Shown here in pieces: positions 10,581-23,873 of a stretch of DNA of 64,000 nucleotides (position 1 is the first letter of the stretch; each line of letters starts with the position of its first letter). This DNA is from Papaver somniferum. Its lineage: Eukaryota > Streptophyta > Magnoliopsida > Ranunculales > Papaveraceae. The stretch is taken from the NCBI RefSeq assembly GCF_003573695.1, contig NC_039359.1, positions 133,511,939 to 133,575,938 on the forward strand. Direction: 5' to 3'. The notes beneath the pieces were generated by a model. The model did no database searches and had not been told where the DNA came from. It saw nothing but the letters and a program-made list of their open reading frames with translations. A program made the position numbers and the translations under genes.

Positions 10581-11445
10581 AGAATTTCATTCATGTTTTG
10601 TGTGCATGTGAGAAACTAAAAGGTGTTAGTTAATATGTGTGTTGATCACCGGGTAAGAGTAGTGATTAACTGTAAAGTCGGTCAGGAGAGATGTTTAAAT
10701 AGTTTGTTTTTTCTCTTCTTTTTTTCTGTAACGAGAAATATCAACGAATTGGAATTAAATTTTCAGAATTATGTTTAAGAGCGATTACTCTCTTAACCTA
10801 ATCTTATGGATTGGGAACTAGGCAGAGAGTAGTTGAAGACTCGTTGTGCTCCTTCGTCATGACATAAGCATGTTCTAACGAAATTTCCAATGTTTTCATT
10901 TGTTAATCTAATCCACAATTATACTATTATTAAATTCAAGCAATTCATTGACTGGATCATTTGTAATATCAGTTTAATATACCAATTCTACACAAGATTT
11001 TTTATACAAACTGTACTAAAATCTTTTTGTTGATTACAAGTCTTACCAGTTACCACCAAGATTCCGGTTACATAGAAGAAATCCAGTTCATTATAACCGA
11101 AATTAATACCTATGAATATCCTAGAATCCTGGCTAGACCTCTAATAACGCATCAAAGAAATTACAATTCCGATAAAAATACTTACTTCTTTCACCACCAG
11201 ACACAATTTACACTAGATCAAAAAACTTATCAAAGTGCTTATAAATATACTAGGGAAACTACCTAGCACCACTAGCCTAGCCCCAACAAAAAAATCTTAA
11301 CTGTCGTCCGAACTTTATAAAAGAGCAAAATGATCAGTAAAGACTATAGCAACAACAAAAAATATCAGAAAAATCAATTAAAAACACTTGTTAGTCATCA
11401 TTAAGCTTACCACTAAACCTAATATTTCTGATCTTTCCGATGCTC

Positions 11446-12115
11446 CTACGATGACAACTCGGAATCATCCTCCTCACTGGTCGCAAAACACTCTTCTTCA
11501 GTGTGACCACTATCTTCACTTCCACTTGGTGTTGCAGTACCATAACCATCAGCACCTTCGTCGTTTTTCATCTTCCTCATCATTTTCCATGGCATATCCA
11601 TCCTCAACAGCTTCTGCATTCTCATCCAATTCCTCAACTTTCTCTTCATATGAATAAACATCTAATCGATCCCTCATGGTTCTTGCAAAAATTGGAGGAT
11701 TAACCTTCTCTGCTAAATATCATGCATCATCTTTTTTCTTTTCCCTCTTCCTTCATTTCTCCTCATTATCACTTGCACAACCCCTTCATCTTCATTCTCA
11801 ACCTTTTCAGACTCATCTTCAGTTGCACTTCTACTTTTTATCCAAACAAGACAATCATCTCTTTCATCCCTTTCTCGTTGTTTCCTCTCATCTCTCGCAA
11901 TTCTCCTTTCTTTCCATAGAGCATACTCAGAAGCATTCTCTTATCGAACCCTTTCATATTCTGCTTTTCGGTTTCTCCTGTTTATTTCACCCTCCAAAAA
12001 ATTCTTCAAATATACCAATCTTCCTGGTTTCAAGAGATAATGTTACGCTCTTGGCAAAATTATAGGTGTATGAAGTCTGCAAAGAACCATTGTTGCTCCC
12101 TCGTTGGTTTTCCAT
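11446..12115 (-). pseudogene. Possible pseudogene of a charged, acidic/basic-rich protein
   Basis: On the minus strand an ATG at 12115 opens about 40 codons (begins MENQRGSNNGSLQTSY) before a stop. Shifted frames then continue with a strongly charged tract (YALWKERRIARDERKQRERD style) and an Asp/Glu-rich tract, ending in the 71-codon frame at 11446-11661, rich in Met, Lys, Glu and Asp. The consistent charge over about 650 bp across several breaks suggests a decayed gene or captured fragment. The alternative is a CT-rich low-complexity strand giving Glu/Lys/Arg codons by chance. I do not recognise a family. Confidence 0.3.
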
Positions 12116-12787
12116 TTCTTAAGTTCTCTTTATGCTAATCAAAATTTCTACTTTTGGTTTAATTATCTGTCTGTTAGAAATTATTTCTCTGATTCCCTCT
12201 TATAAACCTCCCAAAATTGGCATTAATAGTCATTTATGGTGTTGGGTGAAAAGTCTCATCCCTTGGCAATTCATGCCTATTTAAATCCATGTGCATCTTC
12301 TCTAGAACCATTATTACTCCTCGAAAACCTATTTTGAAAGTCTAATACTAGACGCTTCATTATCCTTAATACCTCTCAGAATTATTATGAGGTGCATTGG
12401 TAGATCACCTAATTCACTTGGGCTCATTTGGGTAATAATTAAAATATTTGATTATTTGCATATCCAGTAAAGGAAACCCCTGTTGAGAGGCGCTATTGTT
12501 ATCCATAGTACATTGGCTAGGCCGCATGTCTCTGTCAATGCCAATTGGCCTATTTCCAAAATTCATAAAACCTCTCATTCAATCTTTATTGACCCCTTGA
12601 CATTTGGTCAAAATTATTGTGTTTTTCCCTCCCAACCTCATAATCTCATTCATACCACCATATTGCACAAATATTTTTCCTCAAAAATCTTAATTTATGC
12701 TACCCCTAAACCCACCCAAAACACATAGATTTCATTTGGAGGTATTCAGAAACAATATTTGACTACATGGAGAAAAAACAATTGCAA

Positions 12788-15354
12788 TTTTAGAGCACTG
12801 CTCGGTCGAACTCGCAAGCGTTGCTATCTCAAGCTTGTTTGTCAAGTTTAGGTGATCAAAACTATAAGTCTTGATTTCTAGCCTACTTATAGCGATGTCT
12901 CGGATTAGGATAGAATGTGTAGTTGAGCTTTATACTTCACGACGTTCATCGATTGAAGACGAAGATCTACTGAGGAGAGCTTGGGGGAACTTCATTAACA
13001 AAAGGTATGTGGAGACTAAAATTTATCTATCACTCAGAAGTCTATTCTATTCTATCTCCTATTGAGACTAAGTCGTATAGCTATATAGACTTTTACATTA
13101 TGCACATTTGATATTTCGAGTTGAATTTAACTCGCTTATATCTTTCTCGAAATATGCGTTGGAAGCTTTTTTCTTTAGCTACAGTCATCATTATTCTTGA
13201 CGAGTTTAGTTGGAAACCATTTATTTGTTGAAAACTAAATAATAAGTCAAAATATGATCATGTGAAGATTTACTTAAAACATCTAGCATGATTTGTGTGA
13301 GACAGTCATGTCGACTCGGAATGTTTCTTATTGATCATTCGACCACTTGAAAATTGCTTATAAGATAATGGTTTGTGTGAGATAGCCATTGTCGTATTCT
13401 AAGAATGTTTCAATGATTGAAATGGGAGTTTAGAACTAAAACTCATGTCTAGAAAAATCACAGTACGCGTACTTAGTGTACAAACTGTGTTGGTATGATT
13501 CAGGTCCGGAAACCAAGTTTGTATACCAGTATGCGAACGGTTTTAACTGTTAAATGAACCAAGTTTGCATACCAATATGGGAACGGTTCTACCTGAGTTA
13601 GGTCTGGGACGACATTTTGCTTACCCGTTTGCGAACTGTCGGACAAGACCAAAATCCGGAACTTAAGTTTGCGTACCCGTTTGCAAACTAAGCGATGAAA
13701 GTTCTAAAATCGGTTAAATATGATATCATACTCATGAACAAATACATTTATAAATTAAGGAATGCAATCTTTGCAAACCATGGCGTAATGTTCATGAATT
13801 GATTCTTGAATAAGTACTTTGTACAATCATGAATCAAATCCGATTTTGTTTCAATTGTGTCTTGTATACTTCTATGAGAATATAAACAATTGAAGAACTC
13901 TATGAGTAACACAATTAGATCAATTTGATTATCATTTGATCTAGAAGTGTTAGATGAATGTGGTTAATACAAAAGTGTTCATATGGCTAACTTCGTTAAT
14001 TAATGTTGAGCCAATTCAATATACACGTTTAGGTACGGTTACCCATATCTAAATGAAGGTATATTTCATTTGTGTGTAACAAGATAAGACTATCTAACAG
14101 TGGAGAGATATTGCTTTGGTTTTAAGCAAACTTAGCTTGAATCTTAAATCAGGATTTCATCTAATTGTGAATATTGATTTCTTTGTTTCAAAGCTATCAA
14201 ACCCTGATTTGAAGACTATATAAGGGAGAACTCTAGCAACTGGGAAATCTAATCCCCACACCTCCTGTGTGATAATAGTTGCGTACTAGAGTTGATTTTC
14301 CTTTAGCCTAGGCTTTTCCTAAAACCATTATAGGTTAACGACTTGAAGACTTCATTGGGATTCTGAAGCCAGACCCAACTATTTTCTCTGTAGTTGCGAG
14401 TTCTGATCTTACTTGTTCTATCGTAATGAGTACTATCTTCTCTAAGATTGGCTCGAGATTTATCTCTGATATGTAAGATATAAAAAGTAATCACCAATCT
14501 CTCTGTCTCATTCTTTGTGATTCACAATAACTTCTTCTACTACAATATAGTTAAGTTATTGTGAGGTGATTGATATTTCTAGGATGTTCTTCGGAAATAT
14601 AAGACCGGATTATCAATTGGTTCATGTTCGCCTTGATTTATTAAAAGATCGGAACAAACACTTCGTAGGTATTTCTATGGGAGATAGATTTATCTATCAG
14701 AATAGACTTTTTTATGGGAGACAGATTTGTCTATAAAGTTTTCGACTTTGGGTCGTAGAACCTCTTAGTTGTGGGTGAGATCAGCTAAGGGAATCAAGTG
14801 CTTAGAGTCCTGCTAGGATTCATAGGCGTAAGGAACGCGACTGTACCTTAATCGGTGTGAGACTTGGTTAGGACTCAACTACATTCGGGTTCGAAGTTAA
14901 CTTGTAGTATGCTAGTGTCTGTAGCGGCTTAATACAGTATGGTGTTCAAATTGGACTAGGTCCTGGGGTTTTCTGCATTTGCGGTTTCCTCATTAACAAA
15001 ACTTCTGGTGTCTGTGTTATTTCTTTTTCGCATTATATTTTCTATATAATTGAAATATCATAGGTTGTGCGTAGTTCAATCAATTGGTAAATCCAACCTT
15101 TGGTTGTTGATTGAAATTGAAAGACACTTGAACATTGGTTTTTGATACCGTTCAAGTTATTTCTCATATCTATCGGGCTCAGATTTCTATCTATTCGATT
15201 GTAGATTGTATTGAGAAATAAAGATACAACTCTGGATATATTTCCTTGATTGAGTCTTACTGTCTAGTTGATTCTCACGGAATTATATTGGAGTTAGTTC
15301 ATACCGATTTCCGAACGAAATATTGGGTGTGGTTGTTAGACCCCCGCTTTTTCA
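12788..15354 (+). repeat. Element B 5' LTR
   Basis: 2567 bp. It begins ttttagagcactgctcgg (the expected TG is mutated to TT) and ends cccccgctttttca. It contains a cluster of related words gtttgcgtacccgtttgcaa between 13480 and 13690. It aligns with 53144-54433 plus 63681-64000, which together are the 3' LTR. At 14433-14437 it holds ctatc, the unoccupied site that in the 3' LTR is filled by element C. Confidence 0.88.
14217..14225 (+). promoter_or_regulatory. Element B LTR TATA box
   Basis: TATATAAGG in the middle of the LTR, conserved at 54213-54221 in the 3' LTR. It would drive the element's genomic RNA. Confidence 0.55.
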
Positions 15355-15356
15355 GT

Positions 15357-15370
15357 TGGTATCATAGCAG
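15357..15370 (+). promoter_or_regulatory. Element B primer binding site
   Basis: TGGTATCATAGCAG, two bases after the LTR. Relative to A and C (TGGTATCAGAGCAG) one G has become T. Confidence 0.8.
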
Positions 15371-15420
15371 GCAAACACGCTAAGACCTTATAAGTCTGTT
15401 ATTGAAGCAATCTGATTATT

Positions 15421-17101
15421 ATGGACGAGTCTATCTCTAATAACACACCAATTCAGAAATTACCAGATGATTCTGAAAGTTTGGATTCACCTGAGAAAAC
15501 TGTCACATCTAAGTCAATATGTAAACGTTCTCTTGATGTAGAAACTGTTGATTGGGAAACACGCCTAGAAGAACAGTTGGATGAACTTTCTGATGAAGGT
15601 GATTCATAGATCGATAGAGATTTTGATGACGAAGTCTCAGAGTACGTTAAGCTATTGAATTTGTTGGAAAAGAAGAAGATTACAACCTCTCATGTCACAC
15701 CTCTTATGACCCCTCTCTGTCGAGAAAACAAGAAACTGAAAAGGATTTACAGAGGTCTTTATGTTTCGAATCGCTCTTGCCAATCGATCCTCAAAGATTC
15801 TGAAGAAAAACTGAGTAGAAAGTCTCTTGAATGTGATAATGTTTATCAAAAATAATTCTTGTTGAAAGAGAAACTTGCAGAATCTGAAGCAAGGATTAAC
15901 TCTCAACAGAGTTGTTTCAATGACAGAGAAAGTGTTTTTCTCTCTCGAGAAAAGCAACTTGAAGCTGATTTAACTATTGTTCTTCATAAAATCAAGATGT
16001 TGGAAGAGGACTTGAAAAAATTTAATATTAGTTTAAACAAATTAACCACAATGCTAGGAGCAAGTAAAAATCATCGTGATACACGAGGATTGGGCTATAA
16101 GGGAATAGAGGCTCCAAGTACTAGCAAAGAGGTAAAGTTTGTCAAGGCTATTGATTCTTCTCAACAAAAGGTTTTCACTGATGGAAAAAGTGAAATACCT
16201 TCAACGGTAGTTAAGATTCGAAAGAGAAAAGTATATCAACTTCCAAAACCAGCACATACAAATCTGGGTAAGAACATTCCTTATATTTGCCATTATTGTG
16301 GAAATAAAGGTCACCTGGAAAGGAGATGTCGTTTTCGTATAACAAAAGGGAAACTTCACGATGTTCTTGTTTGGGAATTACAAGAAGCTGTGAAACCAGG
16401 ATCATATGTTAAGGCTAATCCCCTTACAATTACAGGTTGTAACTATCCAACCTTTAGGCAAAGGAATCAGTGTTATGATACACCTAGATTAGCCTATAAA
16501 CGTCATACAAAGCCTTTTCACAATCGTAATGATTATCAAAATGATAACTTTGTAAATACGAAGACGAGATACAATGCTCCCAATTGGAGAAAGACTAACA
16601 TTGCAAAAGAATAGTCAATCCAATTATCTTTCGAGAAATCTAGAAGAGATTAACGAGAAGACGCTTTTGGTTGTTCCGAAACGCACTCAGAAGTGGATAC
16701 CAAAGAAAGTGAATGACGCTTTGAGTGTGAAAAGGAATGATCTCCCAGAAAATTCCATGACTATGAAGAAGGTAGTATCCATGATGTTGGAAGTTAAAGA
16801 GTTCTTTGGAAATATGGATTTGGATATTAAAGGTTTTGAAAGCGATCTCTTTCATGATAATCCAAAAGTGAAACACAAGAATTGGTGGAAGAAGAAACGA
16901 AGTAAGCCAAAAACTATAGATTGTGAAAAATCGATAGTTGCTGAAAAGTCGGTTTCAGTCACTTGTAGTGAGCAAGACATTCTTCACCTCAACACAACTG
17001 GATTTTGTTGGAAGTGCATCCTCAATAAGGAATTCCCTACTATGTATACGGTGAGGGAAGCACAAGATTTAGGTCACACATTATGTTGGGTACGATTTTG
17101 A
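15421..17101 (+). pseudogene. Element B gag-derived coiled-coil/zinc-knuckle protein, broken
   Basis: An ATG at 15421 opens one frame that runs to 16614 with only two nonsense codons (TAG 15607, TAA 15853). A frameshift near 16600 leads to a second segment ending at 17101. The predicted product lacks the usual UBN2 gag core. It starts with an acidic head (WETRLEEQLDELSDEGDS), then a long Lys/Glu/Leu coiled coil (about 15860-16060), a basic stretch, the zinc knuckle CHYCGNKGHLERRC (CX2CX4HX4C, complete) at about 16290-16330, and a basic Asn/Arg tail with NWRK. The last segment contains WWKKKR and two short Cys motifs. The same order recurs in element A, so this reduced gag is a family trait. 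It may bind the element's RNA; that is inference. Confidence 0.75.
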
Positions 17102-18974
17102 ATTTTTGGTAATACTGTAGAGTTCGAGTGGATTCTTCTAAAAAGGCATGTCTATAAACTTGAACAAGATTTATGATTTTATTATCTGCTTAGAGTGCTT
17201 ATCATGATCCATGTACCGTGTGTATGTTCATGCCTACCTAACTTGATTTTTGTTTAAGGTTCTTAAATGTTCAGGGTCGAAAATAGTAGTTCGGGATGTT
17301 TGGCCTTCATAATACACATACCAAGTACGCATACCATCATTTAAAATCAAAATCCAGGGGCTTCAGTTCGCATACTGGTATGCTAACTACTCTAGGTCAC
17401 GAAATCCGTTTGCGAAAACCGTTTGCAAACTGGTCGTAACTTCTTCGTCCGAACTCGGAATAACCTCATTCTTTTTGCATTCTCTTCCTATTTGAATTAT
17501 CCTAAAAATGGTGATGAGAATTTCTGAATTTGGATGAGTTAAGATTGGTCTTTGTCTCGTCTCTTGTTTTTGAGTGTTTTGCTCCATTTCGTTGCACTTG
17601 TACCACTTCTCTTGGATTTGGGCACTTGGATTATTGAATTACTTCTCTTCTAAACTCATTTGTAGCTTGTTAAGAATGTTGTTGGTGAGTCAAAAAGAAG
17701 AAAGTTCAAGAATGGGCAGTAGTACGCGTTACTCTGGGATTCTTGAATATTCACAATCCTCTTATGTGAATTCCGGTGCATGGTCGTTAATGACTTTTTA
17801 TTTTCTTCTTTGTTAAGAAAATATATTTATATGTATTTGGTATCCATTCTTGGTGTAAATCCGTGCGAAAAAGATTGATTCTTCCTTCTAAGGGAAAATC
17901 ATCTTATATGTTCTTTACAAGTTTGTTTCTTACAAATTTTTCTCTTTGTTTTGTTGTCTAGGAAACTTCTTAAAGAATTTATTCTTATGTTTAAGAAGGA
18001 TAACTAAGATTTGGAATAGCCATTATTGTGATTACACATAGCTATTGCCAACGATTTTCATCTTGCAATGTGTTTAAATTTATTTATTTAAATTCTAAGT
18101 TATTTGGAAGATGATTTTGCAGTATTAATCTTTATTAGTTTTATATATTACAAAAATATGGGATATGTGTGTTTACGTCCGTGAACTATGATTATCTCAT
18201 ATGTCAAAAGTTAAGTCTATTATGTCATTATGCAAATATTGGTGGAAAATATAATGAACATTTGAATATTCCGTAGTATTGATCTTTCCCTGATCCACTT
18301 CCGTGTGAAAGTACTGTATGGCTTAGTAAGTTTTCTTATGTTAGGCGTTTCCAATTAGATTAATCAATAAGGTCTCTTGTGGATTAATTTATTCGAGTTT
18401 TATAGATACAAATTCATGTTTCATGTAATTTGTTAATGTCCAAAGAAATCCTTCTTTTCTCGTAAAAGTAAGGTTGCTCTTGTTGTTCTTTCGGGAATGA
18501 CATTTTATGGGGGAAAGTTCTTACTTGATCTTGTGCTTAATTTCCAAATCATTTTGGGGAGTGCGCCTGTGGAATATTATAGGAGTTTTCTTGTATCTTT
18601 ATAAACTCCTTGATGAATACACTAAGTTTCGACTATGTGAAATCATCGAAACAAAGTTGATATGTTCTCTTTTAGTCATGAAGTATTTCTATGAGAATTT
18701 CATTATGATCCCGCTATTTTTCGTACCTTTGCCAATTTATATCGACAAAAAGGGGGAGAATTATTTTGTAGTTCACACGACATACATATGGTTTACGGAT
18801 CATTATTTAAGGGGGAGTGGTTTTCATTGTGAGATGAAGTATTGACTAGGAGGAGTGATACATATCACCGTAGTATAATTGTCAAAGTTGTGACACAATT
18901 GAACTTTGATGTTGTGTAATAATACTATGACACTGTATAACAATATTTCAGAACAATTGTTCTCGTATTGTTAT
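17102..18974 (+). other. Element B non-coding 3' internal region (first part)
   Basis: No frame of substance; the 112-codon frame at 18507-18845 has no family and is not kept in relatives. About 17440-17485 matches the inverted copy in A near 23470-23510 (a cttcttcgtccgaa word followed by a cattctttttgc word). Polypurine-like runs aaaagggggaga (18749) and aagggggagtgg (18809) resemble those in the 3' region of C. The region is cut at 18974 by insertion of A. Confidence 0.6.
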
Positions 18975-20298
18975 TGAAAAGACGAGGGTACCCAAATATA
19001 CCTCAATCTAAAACTTTTCCACCTATAAGTTCTTTCTCCGAAAGTGATTGTCTATGGACTGAGTCGAGACAATACAACTAATCGGTTCACACTTCGTGTG
19101 ATCGTCTATGGATACGAGATCGAGACAATACAACAACGAAGTATGTTTACTTAATAAGAGGTTCGGACTAAACCAAACACAATAGGATTACTATCAAGTA
19201 AATAGGAATTAACGTTTGTGTATTTTACTTTTAATTATAATAAAAACAATTATAATTGCGGAAATATAAAAGTAAAAGACACAGCAAGATTTTGTTAACG
19301 AGGAAACCGCAAATGCAAAAAAACCCCGGGATCTTGTCCAGAATTGAATACTCTCAGGATTAAGCCACTATACAAAATCAAACCAACTTCGTATAGTTGA
19401 GACCAAGCAAATAAACCTATAGTTCACCTAGTTCTGTCTGTATTGTAACGCCTCCAACTTGTAATAAGTCACGTACTTGGAAAAATTCCTTTGGTTCGTA
19501 TTCTAAACATTAAAGGAACAACAAATTTGTTTGTTATCAACTCTTTTCAACCAAGTGATGTGAGTTCGACAAAAGGCTCTTCCGTTTATCTCAATAAACT
19601 CCTTTTTCAGGTCCTTAGATCTATCTACTAACAATTACCGAAGTAACTGTTCAGATTTTGCAATCAATACTTTGAATCACAAAAAAACGTAGTGATGCCG
19701 ATCTACTCAACTAATCAATACAATCTACCACAAGGATAAACTGATTATAGTTGAATACTCTTTAACCGAAACAAGTATTATGCACACCAAAGATTATGAA
19801 CCCAAATCAGAAATCTTCAAAGTATTCTTTTTCTTCAAATATTCTTAGATCTTCAATAAACACCTGCACACAATCAACTTGAATCTCTTGTAATCAATCA
19901 CGCACAGAACGGAGTCTGTTAACAATGGATTATCACAAGACATCTTTAGAACTACAAATAGTCTAAAGATCCCCGTAGAAACTTCGATCTAGTTTGAGTG
20001 AATCTTATATTAGAAGAGAAGATTCTCAAGCATAAACAAACTAGTTGCAATCAAAGTTCAACAACCGTTAGTCAATCAAATCAATAGAAAACTGATAATA
20101 AACCGCACTTATCTAGTTTCCCACCAACGATACTAATAGAGCTTCTCAATCCCAAAGAACTCTTTAAACCAAGCGGTCGTAAGAGATTTCTCCTAATTAG
20201 GTTATTTTCCTCTCTGAATAGGCGGCTCCACCAGTAAAAACACAACTAGGTAGTTTTGCTGGCTCTGAGGATTAGTTTGCTAGAAATGCAAACTTTGA

Positions 20299-20307
20299 TA
20301 TTTATAG
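20299..20307 (-). promoter_or_regulatory. Element A LTR TATA box
   Basis: CTATAAATA on the minus strand, conserved at 44758-44766 and 51469-51477 in the other two LTRs. Confidence 0.5.
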
Positions 20308-20847
20308 ACCAATGAAGTTTGGACACCAAGGAATTTCCAAAACCGAAAATATTCTCAAGATATGTAATATATTCCATATTCGGTTTCCATAATTCCTGGA
20401 AATGCTTTGTCCAAACATTAACCGAAAATCTCTTAGAAAATCTCCAATTAGTAAATGCACATTACCAATTTTCATTTTCCAAAAATAAAATTAAAAACCT
20501 TAACTAAAATATTCTCAACTTATTTTTTTGATCCGGGATTTTCCTTTAGCTATTAAGGAATATCTTTGAACAATAAAAGATAAGCGTTACTGCACATATT
20601 CAAAGTATGTCGACATCTTTACTTTGTAATTCCTCTTTCATACTTACAATCTTGAAATCTATTTGCCACACTTCCAAATGAGTTTAGAATTGGTTTATCT
20701 GACTTTCAAGAACTATGTGATTGATTAAGAACACTCAATCACAAATCATGGGTTTCACAGTTCTACCAAAACAAGTTTCGGTTCTACCCCATGTGAGTAT
20801 TGTGCATAGTCACACTAGCTTTCCAAACATTCGGTTGACTAGGTACT

Positions 20848-21055
20848 AGGATCGGTTCCCCACATACTTATACTAAATACTTGTATTTGTTGCACATGTC
20901 CATAGGATCGGTTCCCCTTTCACTAAAAACTTGTTGCACATGTTCATAGGATCGGTTCCCCCATCTACTAAAAATGTGTTGCACCTCTTACAAGGATCGA
21001 TTCCCCTCTTGTGATCGGTTGCGCCTCTTCATAGGATCGGTTCCCCTTTGCCTAG
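20848..21055. repeat. GGATCGGTTCCCC short tandem repeats in LTR 1
   Basis: The word ggatcggttcccc or a variant occurs five times at spacings of about 45-57 bp, with gttgcacatg/gttgcacctc between copies. It recurs in LTR 2 (45173-45372) and LTR 3 (52019-52215), and as ggatcggtaccc pairs in the internal regions at about 23545-23600 and 47868-47915. Confidence 0.8.
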
Positions 21056-21761
21056 AGTTCGTCATACCAATAACACTAAGTCGATCATACCATCTCAGGT
21101 GATTTCTTAAGATCGGTTTCACTAATAAAAGGCATACCAATACAAAAGTTAGGACTTGTGAATAGTTTTACCAAGAATATAAACAAGTCATGAGCGGTTA
21201 TACTAATCATACATATTGGTAGCTCAAAAGATATGAAATGAATAACAATACCAATAAGCCTAGTGATTTTCTTTTCGATTCACGAAACAAGTTCATTGTT
21301 TCCTAGGATGAAATATTCACCTCATACCCATACATAATCACAATAGCATTCAAACGATTATGTCGATGTCTTATATACGAGGTTCAAAAGATAAGCATTA
21401 TACTTCGTATTGTATTCATTAATACTACGTCTAACTAGAGCGTAATCATTCATGCTTCGCAATTATGTTTTCAATATGCACGACTTGAAATATACGTTAG
21501 GGAATGAAACAGTTCAAGTCAAATATCACTAACCTCAAGTGGAAGGATGATGTTGTCGTTGTAGCTCCTTACTTCTTCACTTCTTCAAGTTTTCGCAGTA
21601 CTTGTAATGTTTCATATCCTAATACTTTCAAGCTAACCTATACGAAGTTGACTCTAGTACATAATCAAACGACTCTTTAAATGAGTTTTTGTTCACTAAA
21701 ATATGACAACCAAACTTGACATACCAACGCTTGGTGGGTTCAACCGAGCTATGCTCTAACA

Positions 21762-21775
21762 ATCTCCCCCTTTGT
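21762..21775 (-). promoter_or_regulatory. Element A polypurine tract, first internal
   Basis: On the minus strand CAAAGGGGGAGAT abuts the 3' LTR. A second tract of this kind (minus strand AAAGAGGGGGAGAAA) lies near 22146-22160. Confidence 0.75.
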
Positions 21776-23873
21776 CAATTTTAGTGACAAAACTCTTACA
21801 TCATATGGATAAAAAAATTACAAGAATTCATTACACATACGCTTGATTCCCAAATTCAACAGCACAATAATTTGTATACATTCAATCCATAAATGTCGAT
21901 GTTGACATTATAAAGACAAAGCTAATACCCCCCCTAAAGGTAAGATAGGTATATTTTATCAATTCACATGTCTTTGTTATTCCTTTGTAGTCCATATAAC
22001 TACAAGTATCATATGATATGCTACTTCCCCTTAGTCTCTGCTTTACTCTTTCGTTAGATAAACGTATAAGCACCAATGTACTTTCCCTTAGTGATACCAA
22101 TCAATATAAATCAGTACCAGTATCACTTGTTTACTCCATATATTTCTCCCCCTCTTTGTCACAAAATGATAAAGGTATGAGCAAATAAAGGACAAACCGA
22201 AAGGATCTTACAAATCTCGAAATAGACTTGTAAACGTATAAGAGTTAATCACGAGGGTTCCACACACCATTTTTGATAACCAATATCAAAACCGAAACTA
22301 CAAAGTAATTTTGTTTTGATATGTTACCAAGGAAACAATTGCCTGAAGCAATTTTTCCTAATAGTTCAGCAAACCAAAAATCGACTAAGCACCTTAGTTC
22401 TTTTGCTAAACCGATTGTACAAATACAATCGCTTGTTCGATAAGACCAAAATAAAGATAACTCTATTTTTCTCATCAGGTTCTAATTATCCATATAACTT
22501 AGACCTTTAATTTTTAAACAAGAAAAGTACTAGGTCAGTTAACTAGCATTCCTTGTTAAGGCATTCGATTAGACTTGAATAACCGAAACCTCCACTTTGA
22601 TAAGTCTAACTAAGATTAGAATTAACTTAGTTTCTCTTATCCGGAATTGAATTGGACTAAACAATTCATCCCGTAAACCTTTTCTTTCGTTAAGACATAA
22701 AAAATTCATACAAACCAAATAAATCAACTTGCATAATTATTCACCTCAACCGGAAGCAATTGAAACAACATATACATTAAAGCACCGCAATTGCACCGAA
22801 ATTTTGTAAGCCTAAATGATTGATACCAAACAATAAAGCAAGATAACAATAGTTTTTCTTAACCGGAAACAATTGAATCACACACACATCCATACACAAA
22901 TAATGGAATAAAACATCAATTGTACCGAAATTTTGTTAAGCAAAAGCAACAAATATACGCAATAAACTCAGGCTTTTCTTAAACAGTAAAACGATTAACT
23001 AACAAAGTCGTTACCTCAAATTTTGCATCCTCTTCTCCAATATGTTTGCATCTTCTTCCAGGGAGAATTGATATCGAAATATCATTATGTTGTCATCCTT
23101 ATGCAAAACAAGAGAATAACAACAACCAATGTTTACCAGAGAAAGGTTGAAAACCGGTTTTAAGTATTGCAAGCAACCCCGAAACACATATGCTTTTATG
23201 CTAAACCAAACGATTCAACATATTGTGACTTTTTCTCATATTGTTTCAATCATAACCACTCATGATCCTTTGATAAATCCTACCAACATGGGATAGAACT
23301 TAATCCTGCTAAACCAAAAAGTCACCCAAACCATAAGGGTTCACAACATATTATGAAGACCGAAAACATACATCTCATAAATCAATGCAATACACCATAA
23401 ATATACAACATGAAATCAAGTATTTAAATTACCTCAATCTTGTATGGAATTGAATTACGAAATCAACGGAAAAAGAATGAGGTCATTCCGACTTCGGACG
23501 AAGAAGTTATAGGCAAAACAATTTTACACTCCTTCGTATTGCACCTCTCGCTAGGATCGGTACCCATGTGTTGCACCTCTCACTAGGATCGGTACCCATG
23601 TGTTGCTAGTGAAGGATCACAATACTAAACTGTTTTTGATATAACTTTTGCATACGATGTCCGAATTTAGTGATTTTTGGCTCGTTTTAATCGTAAAAAC
23701 AAGAGCTACACATATATGATCAGTAAATATCAACATCTTCAAATTACCGTTTCTATCAAAAGTTCAAATATAGATAGAGAGGGTATGAGAATAAAAGACA
23801 ATAAATCTCCCTAAAGATGTTAATTAGTCATGTACTAACCAAGAGATCATGTGCTCAGTTTTTCATGTGCTTC
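21776..23873 (-). other. Element A non-coding 3' internal region, first copy
   Basis: About 2.1 kb without coding frames; short ORFs at 21882-22100 and 22245-22475 are not supported as genes. It aligns throughout with 46100-48190 of the second internal copy. It is cut at 23873 by insertion of G1, where the 5-bp word gcttc is duplicated. Confidence 0.75.

Larger units (their letters stand above)
9370..12787. other. Intergenic DNA, mostly unassigned
   Basis: Contains the direct duplication (9500/10121), a small inverted element (10424-10580) and a possible pseudogene (11446-12115), described separately. In the rest I see no coding region or RNA gene. The 79-codon frame at 11027-11266 and the 81-codon frame at 12483-12728 have no recognisable family. 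The stretch ends where the 5' LTR of element B begins. Confidence 0.4.
18975..21761 (-). repeat. Element A LTR 1 (outer, 3')
   Basis: 2787 bp. In plus reading it starts TGAAAAGACGAGGGTACCC and ends gctatgctctaaca. A TATA-like TATAAATA (minus strand) is at 20299-20307. Confidence 0.9.

Noticed and set aside
18507..18845. 112-codon frame in element B
   Set aside because: Falls in the non-coding 3' region, includes polypurine-like runs read as KKGEN, and is not conserved as a frame in element C.
20848..21055. Possible CRISPR-like or regularly spaced array
   Set aside because: Units are diverged, unequal in spacing and lie in a plant LTR; this is U3 repeat structure.
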